Of a stretch of 15,379 nucleotides of DNA, positions 1-8,302 are shown in pieces (position 1 is the stretch's first letter; each line of letters opens with the position of its first letter). The position numbers and the translations under genes are program-made. Location of the stretch: NCBI GenBank assembly GCA_964639275.1, contig CAZXCQ010000151.1, positions 1 to 15,379 of the forward strand, in the 5' to 3' direction. This DNA is from CAZXCQ01 sp964639275 (lineage in GTDB: Bacteria > Desulfobacterota > DSM-4660 > Desulfatiglandales > Desulfatiglandaceae). A model generated the notes under the pieces. The model was not told the origin of the DNA and did not search any database. It saw nothing but the letters and a program-made list of their open reading frames with translations.

Positions 1-75
1 CGGAGCTCTTGTTAATTTTGGTAGGGATTCGACCCAAAGCAGTTTTCCACCACAATGTGGACAGATATAGTGAAG
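1..75 (-). pseudogene. Gene fragment with a CPHCGG zinc-knuckle, runs off the window edge
   Basis: On the minus strand an open frame reads HYICPHCGGKLLWVESLPK and continues past base 1. The CPxCGG knuckle near a C-terminus resembles the zinc-ribbon tails of some transposases, but I cannot name the family. The frame enters the terminal repeat of the adjacent transposase remnant (75-102), so whatever lies upstream of it is probably not native. It may be a gene tail truncated when that element inserted. The call rests only on amino-acid texture over about 25 residues. Confidence 0.3.
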
Positions 76-102
76 ATACGGGGACGCTGTTTCAATGTTG
101 AC
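75..102 (+). repeat. Left terminal inverted repeat of the Y1/REP-associated transposase remnant
   Basis: The plus strand reads GGGGACGCTGTTTCAATG within a 28-base block. The same block, with one base missing and one C/T mismatch, occurs on the minus strand at 717-691. The two copies face inward and bracket the transposase remnant, 12 bases beyond its stop codon (116-114). Confidence 0.6.
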
Positions 103-113
103 TTGTTGCGACG

Positions 114-715
114 TTAGGGAACCAAGTCCCACAGGATCGTTCCGGCAATTCCAACCAACTCGGGATCGTTTTCTACTCTCTTGACCGCTCGACTCACAGC
201 GGAGCGATCCACATTGAGCCGACGCGCCACTTCACTTCTCGTCACCAACAAGCCGTATTCCCTCCCGAAAAGCCTCTTTAACCATCCGCCAGCCGCCTGA
301 CGAACGGATCAATCCACCGCCGGTCAACTCAGAACATCGCCCCTTGTCTGACCATTTCAAAATATAACCCTCCAAGTTGTCCCTTGCCTCCCGAAGGGTT
401 TTGCCAAAAAGGGACAGGACGTATTCCGTATCCTGCCAGGAACGAGATACCTTACCCATCAATGCACTGTGGCCCGCAAAAAGGAATTCTCTCAGCGCCG
501 TAACATCTTCCACAATTCCGGCCCGGACCGGGTTGAGATGGATGTATGCGACGAGTTGCATAAGATAACGATCTTCCTCACAAAGAATCGATTTGTATCG
601 GTTTTGCCTCCGGCTCGTAGAGCCTACACCTCGGAGAAAAAAAGATGTCCGTATCGACCATGTCTCCTGTTGAACCTCACGGCATAACCTGTCAACATTG
701 AAACAACGTCCCCTA
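114..715 (-). pseudogene. REP-associated tyrosine (Y1/IS200-like) transposase, truncated and frameshifted
   Basis: Three pieces in different frames rebuild the C-terminal two thirds of a Y1 (HUH) transposase of the REP-associated type. Bases from about 705 down to 640 encode LTGYAVRFNRRHGRYGHLF. Bases from 606 down encode QNRYKSILCEED and YIHLNPVRAGIV, the most diagnostic family motifs. After another frame change near 245-270, a helix-turn-helix tail reads RSEVARRLNVDRSAVSRAVK and ends in DLVP-stop at 114. The N-terminal catalytic part, with the HUH metal site, is absent: coding sequence joins directly to the terminal repeat. A 32-bp insertion at 607-638 breaks the frame. The element is therefore inactive. 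Family assignment is secure; the exact frameshift positions are estimates. Confidence 0.75.
607..638. repeat. 32-bp imperfect palindrome inserted inside the transposase remnant
   Basis: Removing these 32 bases rejoins GHLF to QNRYKS in a single frame, which is the expected family sequence. On the minus strand the insert begins and ends with CTCCG and CGGAG, and has an inner GTAG/CTAC pair around GCT, so it could fold as an imperfect hairpin. It also brings an in-frame TAG. Its exact boundaries are uncertain by a few bases because of the adjoining T-run. Confidence 0.55.
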
Positions 716-717
716 TC
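691..717 (-). repeat. Right terminal inverted repeat of the transposase remnant
   Basis: The minus strand reads GGGGACGTTGTTTCAATG in a 27-base block matching 75-102 in inverted orientation. Transposase codons begin immediately inside it with no start codon, showing that an internal deletion removed the 5' end of the gene. Confidence 0.6.
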
Positions 718-1015
718 CATTGTAGGGAGGGCTTTGGAAACGTATAATCCCGTTTGCGTCTGTACTACCGAAAGACACCGTAGTGCCGTCGGGATTTCCA
801 AGGACGACAGTTACATTAGCGATCTCCTTACCATCACATAACACAACCCTCGGTCCGCCCGTTTGAATGGTGATTTCACAGGTTCTCTGCAGGTTGACCT
901 TCAGCAGGTACCAGCAACCAAGGTATTTCCAAGATTGTTTCGCGGACGAACTAATCTTAGTGAAAACCGAATTCAAGAATTCATATCGTATCTGTGGGTT
1001 CGATGAGGCACAAAA
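713..1015 (-). pseudogene. Fragment of an Ig-like/CnaB-like surface protein, low confidence
   Basis: An open frame on the minus strand (best start candidate TTG at 976) has a second half reading VTVVLGNPDGTTVSF then GSTDANGIIRF. This beta-strand pattern with TDANG is common in bacterial Ig-like, SpaA or carboxypeptidase-regulatory repeats. There is no signal peptide or good ribosome site, and the first half looks non-coding. The frame stops inside the transposase terminal repeat (TAG at 715-713), so it is probably the truncated end of a gene interrupted there. Confidence 0.3.
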
Positions 1016-1312
1016 TTACAAAGACAATTATTCACTTTTCATAGAGCGAAAAAAGGAAGACTGGAAAATGTATCTTTCACAATCTGAGGGCCTACCTTCT
1101 ATTTGCCAAATATAGTTATGTATTGAGGGAAAGAGAAGGATTCATTTGGTATACTTGCGTTTCCTCCTTTTAAGAACCTTCCTAAAGATAGCATAGGCAT
1201 AACTCCAGGCAGGTCTATTCTTGTTTCAATTTCCATCTTAATCGGCAATTTCTCATCAAATCATTTACATAAAATGTACGAACATCCGTGGGTTAGAGAA
1301 GGCCTAGGCTGC
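1016..1312. other. AT-rich gene-free stretch
   Basis: I see no plausible gene, RNA or terminator between the fragment ending near 1015 and the stop codon of the cyclase gene at 1313. The base composition is more AT-rich than in the coding regions. Confidence 0.5.
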
Positions 1313-3649
1313 TCACATTCCTTTGGCTCCATATTGCCGAAGCGCCTGGAAATATGCGGCAACTTCCGGCGGGGTGGAAGTAAACCGGACGGTGTATCTG
1401 TACTCGGTCTTCCCCACGGATTCGATCACCTTCCCATAGAAATCTTTGGAGGCCAACTCCTCTGTGACATCTTCCAGGTTCATCTTGATGTTAGTTAAGA
1501 GTTCCAGAGGTTCCCCCAGCTCAATTTCGACGCCCTTCCCGGAGAGACGGCTGACAAGACCCTTGCGATGGTCTTTCCCCACATCCCTGCCATCAAGGGC
1601 GGTATAGAGCAAAGGGACCTGCCTCCCCAAGGCAACCAGAGCGGGATCTTTCTCCTCCAGGGCAAGGTTATAGGGGGCGCCAATGCCCCCCACCTCGTAA
1701 ATCTTGAGCGGTGCCTCGGCGCCTTTAGTGATCACCTCTCGTTGCTCATCAATCCGTAAGGTATCGCCTGCCTCCCTTCTCACCGAATCCGAGATCAGAA
1801 TTTGTCCGCCCACGGTGTAAGATTCAATCCGGCTTGTCATATTAACGCCGCTTCCAACCACGCCGTACTTGCTGCGTTTGCTTGAGCCGATGTTCCCGAC
1901 GATCACCTCATCCTCGTTGAGACCGATCCCCATCTCAATCTCAGGGAGACCCTGCAACCGGTTCTCCTCGTTGACCCTGGCCATGGCGTTCTGCATCTCA
2001 ATGGCGCAGGCAATGGCCCGCTGTGCCCGGTCCGGCATCTCCTGGGGAGCGCCAAAGATCACCAGGAGCGAGTCGCCAACGATTTCATTGATGGTAGCAT
2101 TGTATTTGAGAAGGACCTCCACCATGACCTCGAAGTAGGTATTCAAGATCTGAACCACCTGCTCAGGGGCCAGACGTTCGGCCAAAGCGGTAAACCCCCG
2201 GAGGTCGGATATCATGATGGTGACGCTACGCTTTTCGCCTCCGAGGTTCACCAGATCCGGATTTTCCAGGAGGGTGTTGGTCACCTCTTCAGAGAGATAT
2301 CGACCAAACATATCTTTGAGGAATACGGCCCGCATTCGCTCGGACAGATCATGAACAGATACGAGCACCTTGCCCCAGGTTTCCTCAAATCCTGGCGGTA
2401 TGGCGGCCTTCATAAGGACCGTGATCTCCCTCCCTTTGAGGGTCTTGTTGATACACTGGATTTCAAAGGCGTTTCCTTGTGCAACGGCCAATACCTGCTC
2501 TTTGAGGATGTCATGGGATGTGTCTGTCAAAATCTTATTAAGGTTTTCTGCCATGGCTTCCTTGCTGTCGGCTTCGTAGAGTTTCAAGGTGGATTCGTTC
2601 ACATCCAAAATTTTGATCATGCCTGTGCAACGGCCCAGTTCTTCGGGATGATCGTTGAAATAGGAGCTGACATCCCGAATCCCTTGGTCCCTCAGCCCAT
2701 CCACATATGTCTTGACCGCAGAAAAATCCTCCTCCCACAGGGATGTGGGGGAATATTCAAACAGGGCGCGATACCGATTGCTATACTCCTCCAACTTTTT
2801 ATAAGAGCCTTCGAGATCCTTACTCATGTCCACGAAGCTGGTCCCAAGCACGCCGATTTCGTCTCTGGAGCGGATTTCAATGTCCGGTGAAATGGAAAAG
2901 TCCCCTTTTGAGAGCTTTCTGGCGGATTCCGTAAGGCGAATGAGCGGTTTGGTGAACTTTGTGGAGAGGATATAGACGATGAGGAGGCAGGCCCCGAGAA
3001 AGATGAGGGAGGTCAGAATGGAGCGGTAGATCATTCCCTGGATCTCTTTGCGTATCTGTTGTCGGGAAATCTCGATCTCCTTTTGAAGGAGGTTCAAGGT
3101 GTAAATGAGTCGCAGTACACCCCAGGGCGTTGTGCTAATCTGAAGGGGTTTCACGATTTCAATGACTGATTCGTCTCCCTCCCTGTAGGTCGTCACAGCA
3201 ATCTTGTTCTGTTTGAGAGCCTCCCTGTCCCGCCCCCCGGTCAGCCGGGTCTGGGTGAGATCCGGCCGGTGGGTGTCCATAAAGACCACGCCCGAGGCAT
3301 CCATCAGGATGGCGTATTTGATCTCCTTATTGCTCTCGACACTTTCCTTGAGGGCCTGCATCACCCCGGATAGATTGAAAGCAGCCAGGTCGTTTTCGAT
3401 CTGCTGGGAGAGAGTGATGATAAAGCTCTTTCCGCGCTCGATGAGGTTTGCCCGCATTAGCGCTATCCTCTGGTTCAGCTCCATCTCCAGAATCCTTCTC
3501 TGAGACGAGATCTGGGCATAAGACAGCAGGGCCACCAAGGCCAAGACCAGGAGCGTAATAATGCCCATGAGCTTCCATTTGATGCTCCACCTGACCGTCT
3601 CCTGCCCTCTCATCTCTCTTCCGCTCACCCCGTGAAGCCTTCGCGTCAC
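1313..3649 (-). CDS. Membrane class III nucleotide (adenylate/guanylate) cyclase with HAMP, PAS-like and PilZ-like regions
   Basis: This 778-residue protein should make cyclic AMP or cyclic GMP in the cytoplasm in response to a periplasmic signal. Membrane segment 1 is near residues 26-46, a periplasmic region of about 160 residues follows, and segment 2 is near 207-229. HAMP spans about 230-283 and a PAS-like region about 290-440. The class III catalytic domain (about 472-655) has both metal aspartates, D482 in SDLRGFT and D526 in VGDSLLVIFGAP, and the transition-state N603 and R607 in GVNMTSRIE. The purine-selecting positions are E522 and G596 rather than Lys and Asp/Thr, which suggests GTP. 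Residues 675-775 (RKGLVSRLSGKGVEI, then RFTSTPPEV) resemble a degenerate PilZ domain. The GTG start has a TAG four codons upstream in frame; ATG at 3613, preceded by GGAAGAG, is an alternative start. Confidence 0.88.
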   Translation of the reverse strand: MTRRLHGVSGREMRGQETVRWSIKWKLMGIITLLVLALVALLSYAQISSQRRILEMELNQRIALMRANLIERGKSFIITLSQQIENDLAAFNLSGVMQALKESVESNKEIKYAILMDASGVVFMDTHRPDLTQTRLTGGRDREALKQNKIAVTTYREGDESVIEIVKPLQISTTPWGVLRLIYTLNLLQKEIEISRQQIRKEIQGMIYRSILTSLIFLGACLLIVYILSTKFTKPLIRLTESARKLSKGDFSISPDIEIRSRDEIGVLGTSFVDMSKDLEGSYKKLEEYSNRYRALFEYSPTSLWEEDFSAVKTYVDGLRDQGIRDVSSYFNDHPEELGRCTGMIKILDVNESTLKLYEADSKEAMAENLNKILTDTSHDILKEQVLAVAQGNAFEIQCINKTLKGREITVLMKAAIPPGFEETWGKVLVSVHDLSERMRAVFLKDMFGRYLSEEVTNTLLENPDLVNLGGEKRSVTIMISDLRGFTALAERLAPEQVVQILNTYFEVMVEVLLKYNATINEIVGDSLLVIFGAPQEMPDRAQRAIACAIEMQNAMARVNEENRLQGLPEIEMGIGLNEDEVIVGNIGSSKRSKYGVVGSGVNMTSRIESYTVGGQILISDSVRREAGDTLRIDEQREVITKGAEAPLKIYEVGGIGAPYNLALEEKDPALVALGRQVPLLYTALDGRDVGKDHRKGLVSRLSGKGVEIELGEPLELLTNIKMNLEDVTEELASKDFYGKVIESVGKTEYRYTVRFTSTPPEVAAYFQALRQYGAKGM

Positions 3650-3776
3650 CCTCTGTACATCCTAAAAAATCGTGGGACCAGATAGATTTCAGGGTACCTT
3701 GGAGGCATCTCCTTACAGCCCTTTTGACAACAATGGTCACTAAACTACGAAGAACGCCACCAAGGCGGATTCAAGG

Positions 3777-4043
3777 CTATTGTCTTGTCAATTCTTTATA
3801 GACAGCGGAATCATTCCGCTCGCCGACAATCGCAACTTTTAGGACATCATCCTCGACACGGTATATGATTCGATATTCTCCGATGTCTGTCCCTCGGTAA
3901 GGGAATCCCTTCAACTCCTTTGAATCGTGAGGTCTAGGATTTGTCATCAATGAAAAAATCTTCCTTGAAACCTGCTTGAATTGTTTCGGCGGGAGCTTAT
4001 CAAGAAAATTTAGGGCCTTTTTGGTCAAATCAAGCCTGAGCAT
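3777..4043 (-). CDS. RelE/ParE-family toxin
   Basis: The 88-residue basic protein has the compact fold signature of RelE-type mRNA interferases: an N-terminal helix pair (KKALNFLDKLPPKQFKQVSRKI), then KELKGFPYRGTDIGEYRIIYRVEDDVLKVAIVGERN. The EYRIIY and VGERN stretches are family hallmarks. Such toxins cleave mRNA on ribosomes or, in the ParE branch, poison gyrase; the sequence alone does not decide, although RIIY favours RelE. Its ATG lies inside the last codons of the antitoxin gene (14-base overlap), so the two are translated as a coupled pair. Length is normal and no damage is visible. Confidence 0.9.
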   Translation of the reverse strand: MLRLDLTKKALNFLDKLPPKQFKQVSRKIFSLMTNPRPHDSKELKGFPYRGTDIGEYRIIYRVEDDVLKVAIVGERNDSAVYKELTRQ

Positions 4044-4278
4044 TTTTTCTGCTCATAAAAGCCATTGATTCTTCTGGTCCAACATATCCATTTTCCTCAG
4101 CCCTTGCCGCCTTTTCAGCCCAGTAAGCATCTTCAATCTGGGTGAGGCGCTCATATTCCTCAAAGGCTATCAAGACAATGGCTTTACGGCCCGTTTTCTC
4201 AACAATAACAGGTTCTTTCCTGGCAATATCAGAAAACTTCCCAAACTTGTTCTTTACTTCCGTAGCAGTTGCTTCCAT
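4030..4278 (-). CDS. Phd/YefM-family antitoxin
   Basis: The 82-residue protein begins MEATATEVKNKFGKFSDIARKEPVIVEKTGRKAIVLIAFEEYERL. This is the Phd/YefM DNA-binding N-domain, in which TEVKNKFG and P(V)IVEKTGRK are typical. The acidic C-terminal tail (EENGYVGPEESMAFMSRK) would wrap and neutralise the toxin encoded immediately downstream. GAGGAG (4290-4285) sits six bases before the ATG, an excellent ribosome site. The gene is the first of the pair, as usual for this type II class, and probably represses its own promoter through the inverted repeat at 4297-4331. Confidence 0.92.
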   Translation of the reverse strand: MEATATEVKNKFGKFSDIARKEPVIVEKTGRKAIVLIAFEEYERLTQIEDAYWAEKAARAEENGYVGPEESMAFMSRKNAQA

Positions 4279-4296
4279 ATTCGACTCCTCTATTTT

Positions 4297-4331
4297 TTGA
4301 CTATTTTAGCTTTTTTAGCCAAAATAGTCAA
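4297..4331 (-). promoter_or_regulatory. Toxin-antitoxin promoter embedded in a perfect 11-bp inverted repeat (operator)
   Basis: TTGACTATTTT and AAAATAGTCAA form a perfect 11+11 inverted repeat with a 13-base centre. Read on the minus strand, the repeat itself supplies a -35 box TTGACT (4331-4326), a 17-base spacer and a -10 box TAAAAT (4308-4303). Transcription would start about 4296, leaving a leader of under 20 bases before the antitoxin ATG at 4278. An antitoxin dimer bound to the repeat would cover the whole promoter, giving classic autoregulation. Confidence 0.8.
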
Positions 4332-4395
4332 TACACCTGAAGATCTGGCGCGTGGGGACGTTATGGCAAAAAACTATGAATCTATACCCGGCGGG

Positions 4396-5538
4396 TCAGA
4401 TGAACGCGTCCTTCCAGAGATCTGTGAGGAATTTCTGCCAGGGCAGCGCCAGGATCTGATCCACACGGCTGCTCACCGGGTCCTGGCTAACCAGGATGAA
4501 GTTTTGAAATATCCCTTCTTCCTTCAAATAGCTCAACCCCTTAAAGTCGTTCCTACTGATCTTTTTGGTGGCCTTTACCTCGATGGCTGTCCTTTCGCCA
4601 ATCAGAAAATCCACCTCATGGCCGTTTTTCGATCTCCAATAACTCAGAGGGAGTTTTTTTCGCGTATAACTCAGGTAGGCCCGTAACTCCATGCCGATAA
4701 ACTGCTCAAAGCTCTTTCCATAGAGGTTAGAGTTCCGGTCCAGTGTTTGGGTGCCGCAGAGCATATGGGTGATGCCAGGGTCGAAAAAGTAGAATTTTCC
4801 GGCCTTGATTGCTTTCCGTTTCCTGGAGCGGGTCCAGGCAGGCAGGAGGAATCCGATGAGGGTGTCATCAAGAAGACGGACATATTCAGTTACTGTGGAC
4901 GGAGGGACCTGACAGTCATTGGCGATCTTGGTGAAATTGATCATTTCTCCATTGGCCAATGCAATGGCTTCCAGAAAACGGGAAAACGGGGGCAGTCGCC
5001 GAATCAGTCCCTCCGCCATGATTTCTTCCTTCAGGTATGTGTTGACGTAGGCATCAAGGGCCTCCTCCGGATAATCGCTCAGGTACACGGCAGGCAGACC
5101 GCCGTAACGCAGATAGCGGTCCAGATCGAAATCGACCAGTTCCCGGTAAATAAAAGGAAACATCCTTGCCTCCCAGACGCGACCGGCCAGGAGATTCGCC
5201 TTCCCTCTCCGGAGTTTTCGCGCACTTGAGCCGGTTAAAAGAAAGGTGATAGGCCGCTCTTCAATAAGCCGGTGGACTTCGTTGAGGAGCTCGGGGATGC
5301 GCTGGATTTCGTCAATTACGACTATCTCCGCGGGCATTGCGGTGATCAGGGATTCCAGTTCATGGGGAGCGCTGCTGAGCTTGAGAAAATAGCGTGAATC
5401 CAGGAGGTCGATAACGGTTGCGTCTTCCGCCAGTTCTTGTCGGATGAGGGTTGTCTTTCCGGTAGCGCGCGGGCCGAAAAGAAAAAATGAATTCATGGCC
5501 AGCAATGGGGCCAGTCGTAATTGTCGTTTAACTTCCAT
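4396..5538 (-). CDS. AAA-type ATPase with DUF4143 C-terminal region
   Basis: This 380-residue protein has Walker A GPRATGKTT (residues 22-30), Walker B EIVVIDEIQRIP (71-82, with D76/E77) and a sensor-like FLLTGSSARKLRRG. A winged-helix-like middle section follows (INFTKIANDCQVPPSTVTEYVRLL). The C-terminal DUF4143 part contains NGHEVDFLI and TAIEVKA, the D and ExK residues of a PD-(D/E)XK nuclease-like fold. These widespread prokaryotic ATPases are mostly uncharacterised and often linked to mobile or toxin-antitoxin genes, which fits its position next to the RelE pair. It is intact and of typical length. The ribosome site is weak (GGTAAG nine bases upstream of the ATG). It stands alone and is probably not co-transcribed with the toxin-antitoxin pair, which has its own promoter. 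Confidence 0.9.
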   Translation of the reverse strand: MEVKRQLRLAPLLAMNSFFLFGPRATGKTTLIRQELAEDATVIDLLDSRYFLKLSSAPHELESLITAMPAEIVVIDEIQRIPELLNEVHRLIEERPITFLLTGSSARKLRRGKANLLAGRVWEARMFPFIYRELVDFDLDRYLRYGGLPAVYLSDYPEEALDAYVNTYLKEEIMAEGLIRRLPPFSRFLEAIALANGEMINFTKIANDCQVPPSTVTEYVRLLDDTLIGFLLPAWTRSRKRKAIKAGKFYFFDPGITHMLCGTQTLDRNSNLYGKSFEQFIGMELRAYLSYTRKKLPLSYWRSKNGHEVDFLIGERTAIEVKATKKISRNDFKGLSYLKEEGIFQNFILVSQDPVSSRVDQILALPWQKFLTDLWKDAFI

Positions 5539-5687
5539 TTGACAATCTTACCGTGAATTATCTGGATATTTCACAGCATAACCGTTTTTCGTGAGGATTG
5601 CAAGGGTCACATTAGCACCCCCCAAAGAGGCAGCCTGCGGATGAGTAACCGTTCACAGATTCAAAAGTCTAGGGGTTCAAGGTTAAT

Positions 5688-5790
5688 GGTCTCGCAAAAA
5701 GCCAGAAATCGTCCGTTTCTTGTCATTCCTGCGAAGGCGAGAATCCAGGAAAATCAACCACTTATGGACTCCCGCCTTCCCTGGAGTGAC
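5688..5790. repeat. Inverted pair of palindromic REP-like repeats downstream of the TonB receptor
   Basis: Two copies of the window's dispersed repeat lie tail to tail. One is on the plus strand at 5722-5749 (GTCATTCCTGCGAAGGCGAG, then AATCCAGG). A degenerate inverted copy is at 5765-5790. A lead-in of GGTCTCGCAAAAAGCC (5688-5703) precedes the first copy. Both copies carry compensating or near-compensating changes in the hairpin arms. The pair sits 55 bases past the receptor stop codon and could form a large mRNA hairpin that ends or protects that transcript. Confidence 0.65.
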
Positions 5791-5845
5791 GGCCTTTTCC
5801 CTAACCCTGAACGTTGAACCCGGCTCCTCTGAACCTTCACGCAGA

Positions 5846-7990
5846 TCAGAATGCGTACCGCAACTCAACAAAGAAATTGGTCCCGGGCATGGGCATGTCA
5901 TCCGGAAGCTGACCCGGGCCGGTCGGAGACGTATAGTCTTTATTGAAGAGATTGTAGACCGTTCCCCGCACCTCAAGACCCTTCAGCTCCTTGAGGAAGT
6001 TTTTTGCGATGAGGGCGGCGTTCACAAGCACATAGTCTCCGGGATCATCCCGTGTGTCACCCTCTGACCTGGTCCAGCCGCCCCTGTAGAGCAAGTAGGT
6101 ATTCAGATTGAGGTATCTGTTCAATCGAACATTTGCCATGAGTGTCCCGAATCGCAAGGGCTCCCACCAGGGGAGTAATTCGGGATCACGAATATCTATA
6201 CTCAGATGAGTGAAGTTCATGCTAAGGTAGGTACCTCTGCCAAAGTCATATTTCATTTGCAATGCAACACCATGGCTTTCCGATGTACCGCGGTTAGCCA
6301 TTTTGAGACTTGGGGGACTGCCTGTAAGCTCCTCACCGATCAGATCTTTCGTCTTGCGGTAGAAAAGTGTTACCTGACCGGTAAATGAAGGAAGAAATCT
6401 GGTCCCAAGACTCAATTCATAGGTATCCGTTGTCTCCGGCTTAAGGTCTGGGTTTCCATTGATAGGATCATAAAGTTCACTAAAAGTCGGCGCGCGGAAG
6501 GCCCTGCCATAGAGAAATTTTGCATAGTAATTTTTGAAAAACTCCCAGTTGATACCCACCCGAGGGCTGAGCTCGCCGCCGAAGTCACTATAATGGTCAT
6601 AACGGCCCCCTATGGTGAGACGGAGGTCGTCCCGAATGTCCCAGATATCCTCCACATAGGCGGCCCAGAAGTTCCTTTTCTTGGTCGGAATGACATATTC
6701 ATCCGGCAAATCCTGCACCGTGGGAAGGGGGATGTACACACCTGGGGTGGATGTTGGCATGAAATTCCCTTTTATAGAGTTATCATACACTTTCTGTTCC
6801 TCGTAGTTGATCCCGCCAAGGATGGTATTGGAATTCACGATCTCGTATGTGACCTGGGCCTCTGCGCCCATACGGCTGTTCTTACCTGCCCATTCACTGA
6901 ATCTGTTTTCTGAGGTGATTGTCCACCCGCCGGGGGTGCGAAACAAGGACCCCTTGGGCCACCATTGAAGTCGCCCGTCATTTGAACTATCATTTCTGTA
7001 GACCTTTGCCAGGAGATTCAAGCCTTCCGTTATGGTAACATCATAGCTGAGATTGAGATAATATTGTTGCCGATGGGCGTTAGACATGTTGTCCAATATG
7101 GTCCTTAGACCAAAGGGCTTATCCCATTTCCTGTCAATAAACTTCCCATCGAACTTAAACCCATTGTACTTCAGGGTTAGCTGGGCATCCCATTGATACG
7201 CATCACCTTTCATACTCCCCGGAGCAAGGGATGCATGAGTACCATACTTTTGATCCAACACACTTTGTTCATCCTGCTCCACGTGACCGCGAAACCCGTC
7301 TGTGGTGTAGTAGTCCACATAGGCTGCCACCTCGAGGCCTTTGATGGTCTTGCCAAAGAGGGCGTTGCCCTCGTATGTGTTGAAGCTGCCGCCGCGCCCT
7401 GTGAGTTGCAGCCCGTCCACATTTTCCCCTTCTTTGGTAATAATATTGATGATCCCGGCCGAGGCCCCTGATCCATAGAGGGCAGATCCGGGGCCGCTTA
7501 CAAACTCGATCCGCTTCACATTGTCAAGATCGAGGTGCGAATACAGGAGCGCTGCACCTCCATCGTTAACATCATTCACAGGGTGACTGTTCACCATGAA
7601 AAGAATCTTATTGCTCTGGGCCCCGCCTGAGGCGCCTCTCACGTTGACCGTAGCAATGCCACCATAGTTTATAAAGAGGGACCACCCCGGAACGGTTTCA
7701 ATCACATCTATGAGGTATCTTGCCCCCATCTGGCGGATCTCCCTGTCTGTTACCACGTAGATGGTACCCGGCGCCTTCTCTATACGTTGGGGAATCTTCG
7801 ACGGGGTGATGACATAGGTCTCGGCCTTGAGGTACTTGAGTTCCTCTTCCAGTTCCTTATCCGGTTTGATGGCGTCATCTATGGTTTCTTCAGGAAAAAC
7901 ACTGGCCGGATGAAGCAGAAAGAGGATCGGCAAGCATAGGATAACAGCGCAGCGAATAATTTTTGATCTTGACAGGAAGAGTGTCACCAT
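5846..7990 (-). CDS. TonB-dependent outer-membrane receptor
   Basis: The protein imports an unidentified ligand across the outer membrane using TonB energy. I start it at ATG 7990 (714 residues) because GAGGTG lies four bases upstream and the next residues form a signal peptide (hydrophobic AVILCLPILFLL, then PASVFPEE). The longer frame back to 8056 adds 22 residues of poor character. A TonB-box-like ETYVITPSK is followed by the plug domain (about residues 60-180: IDVIETVPGWS, VNVRGASGG, RIEFVSGPGSALYGSGASAGIINIITK). The beta-barrel fills the rest and ends in FFVELRYAF with the terminal Phe used for BamA-dependent insertion. Nothing in the sequence fixes the ligand; siderophore, cobalamin and other chelates are all possible. 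The gene follows the two periplasmic binding-protein genes on the same strand but is separated from them by the repeat island. Confidence 0.92.
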   Translation of the reverse strand: MVTLFLSRSKIIRCAVILCLPILFLLHPASVFPEETIDDAIKPDKELEEELKYLKAETYVITPSKIPQRIEKAPGTIYVVTDREIRQMGARYLIDVIETVPGWSLFINYGGIATVNVRGASGGAQSNKILFMVNSHPVNDVNDGGAALLYSHLDLDNVKRIEFVSGPGSALYGSGASAGIINIITKEGENVDGLQLTGRGGSFNTYEGNALFGKTIKGLEVAAYVDYYTTDGFRGHVEQDEQSVLDQKYGTHASLAPGSMKGDAYQWDAQLTLKYNGFKFDGKFIDRKWDKPFGLRTILDNMSNAHRQQYYLNLSYDVTITEGLNLLAKVYRNDSSNDGRLQWWPKGSLFRTPGGWTITSENRFSEWAGKNSRMGAEAQVTYEIVNSNTILGGINYEEQKVYDNSIKGNFMPTSTPGVYIPLPTVQDLPDEYVIPTKKRNFWAAYVEDIWDIRDDLRLTIGGRYDHYSDFGGELSPRVGINWEFFKNYYAKFLYGRAFRAPTFSELYDPINGNPDLKPETTDTYELSLGTRFLPSFTGQVTLFYRKTKDLIGEELTGSPPSLKMANRGTSESHGVALQMKYDFGRGTYLSMNFTHLSIDIRDPELLPWWEPLRFGTLMANVRLNRYLNLNTYLLYRGGWTRSEGDTRDDPGDYVLVNAALIAKNFLKELKGLEVRGTVYNLFNKDYTSPTGPGQLPDDMPMPGTNFFVELRYAF

Positions 7991-8128
7991 AAAGCACCTC
8001 TTTCTGGATGCCAGACCCTGTTCAAGCCAGGGGCAGCCTCTGCGAGAGAATGGCACTTGGCGTATATCGACACAATTCTAACCCATCTTCTCATTAAGAC
8101 GGGGCAAGTGCTTTCTGACATCACCTTT

Positions 8129-8155
8129 CTGGATTCCCGCCTGCGCGGGAAGGAC
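8129..8155 (-). repeat. REP-like palindromic repeat, minus orientation
   Basis: CTGGATTCCCGCCTGCGCGG followed by GAAGGAC is a copy of the dispersed repeat with a near-perfect hairpin (TTCCCGC/GCGGGAA). A more decayed copy, CGCGCCTGCGCTGGAATG, follows at about 8267-8284. Confidence 0.7.
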
Positions 8156-8302
8156 AGCGTCTTGCCCCCGTGGTGATTCGCCCTTGAACGGCAATGACTG
8201 TGACTTACGTCCTGGGGACTTTCTCACTTTGATAGGGATGACAGTCAGTTACTTCCGTCGTCAGTCGCGCCTGCGCTGGAATGGCTGATACTTATCATCT
8301 GT

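Noticed and set aside
2351..2890. Plus-strand open frame (179 codons) within the cyclase gene
   Set aside because: It is antisense to the HAMP-PAS region of an intact, motif-rich protein and shows no domain of its own.
7991..8056. Upstream 22-codon extension of the TonB receptor
   Set aside because: The extension disrupts an otherwise ideal signal peptide, while ATG 7990 has a good GAGGTG ribosome site.
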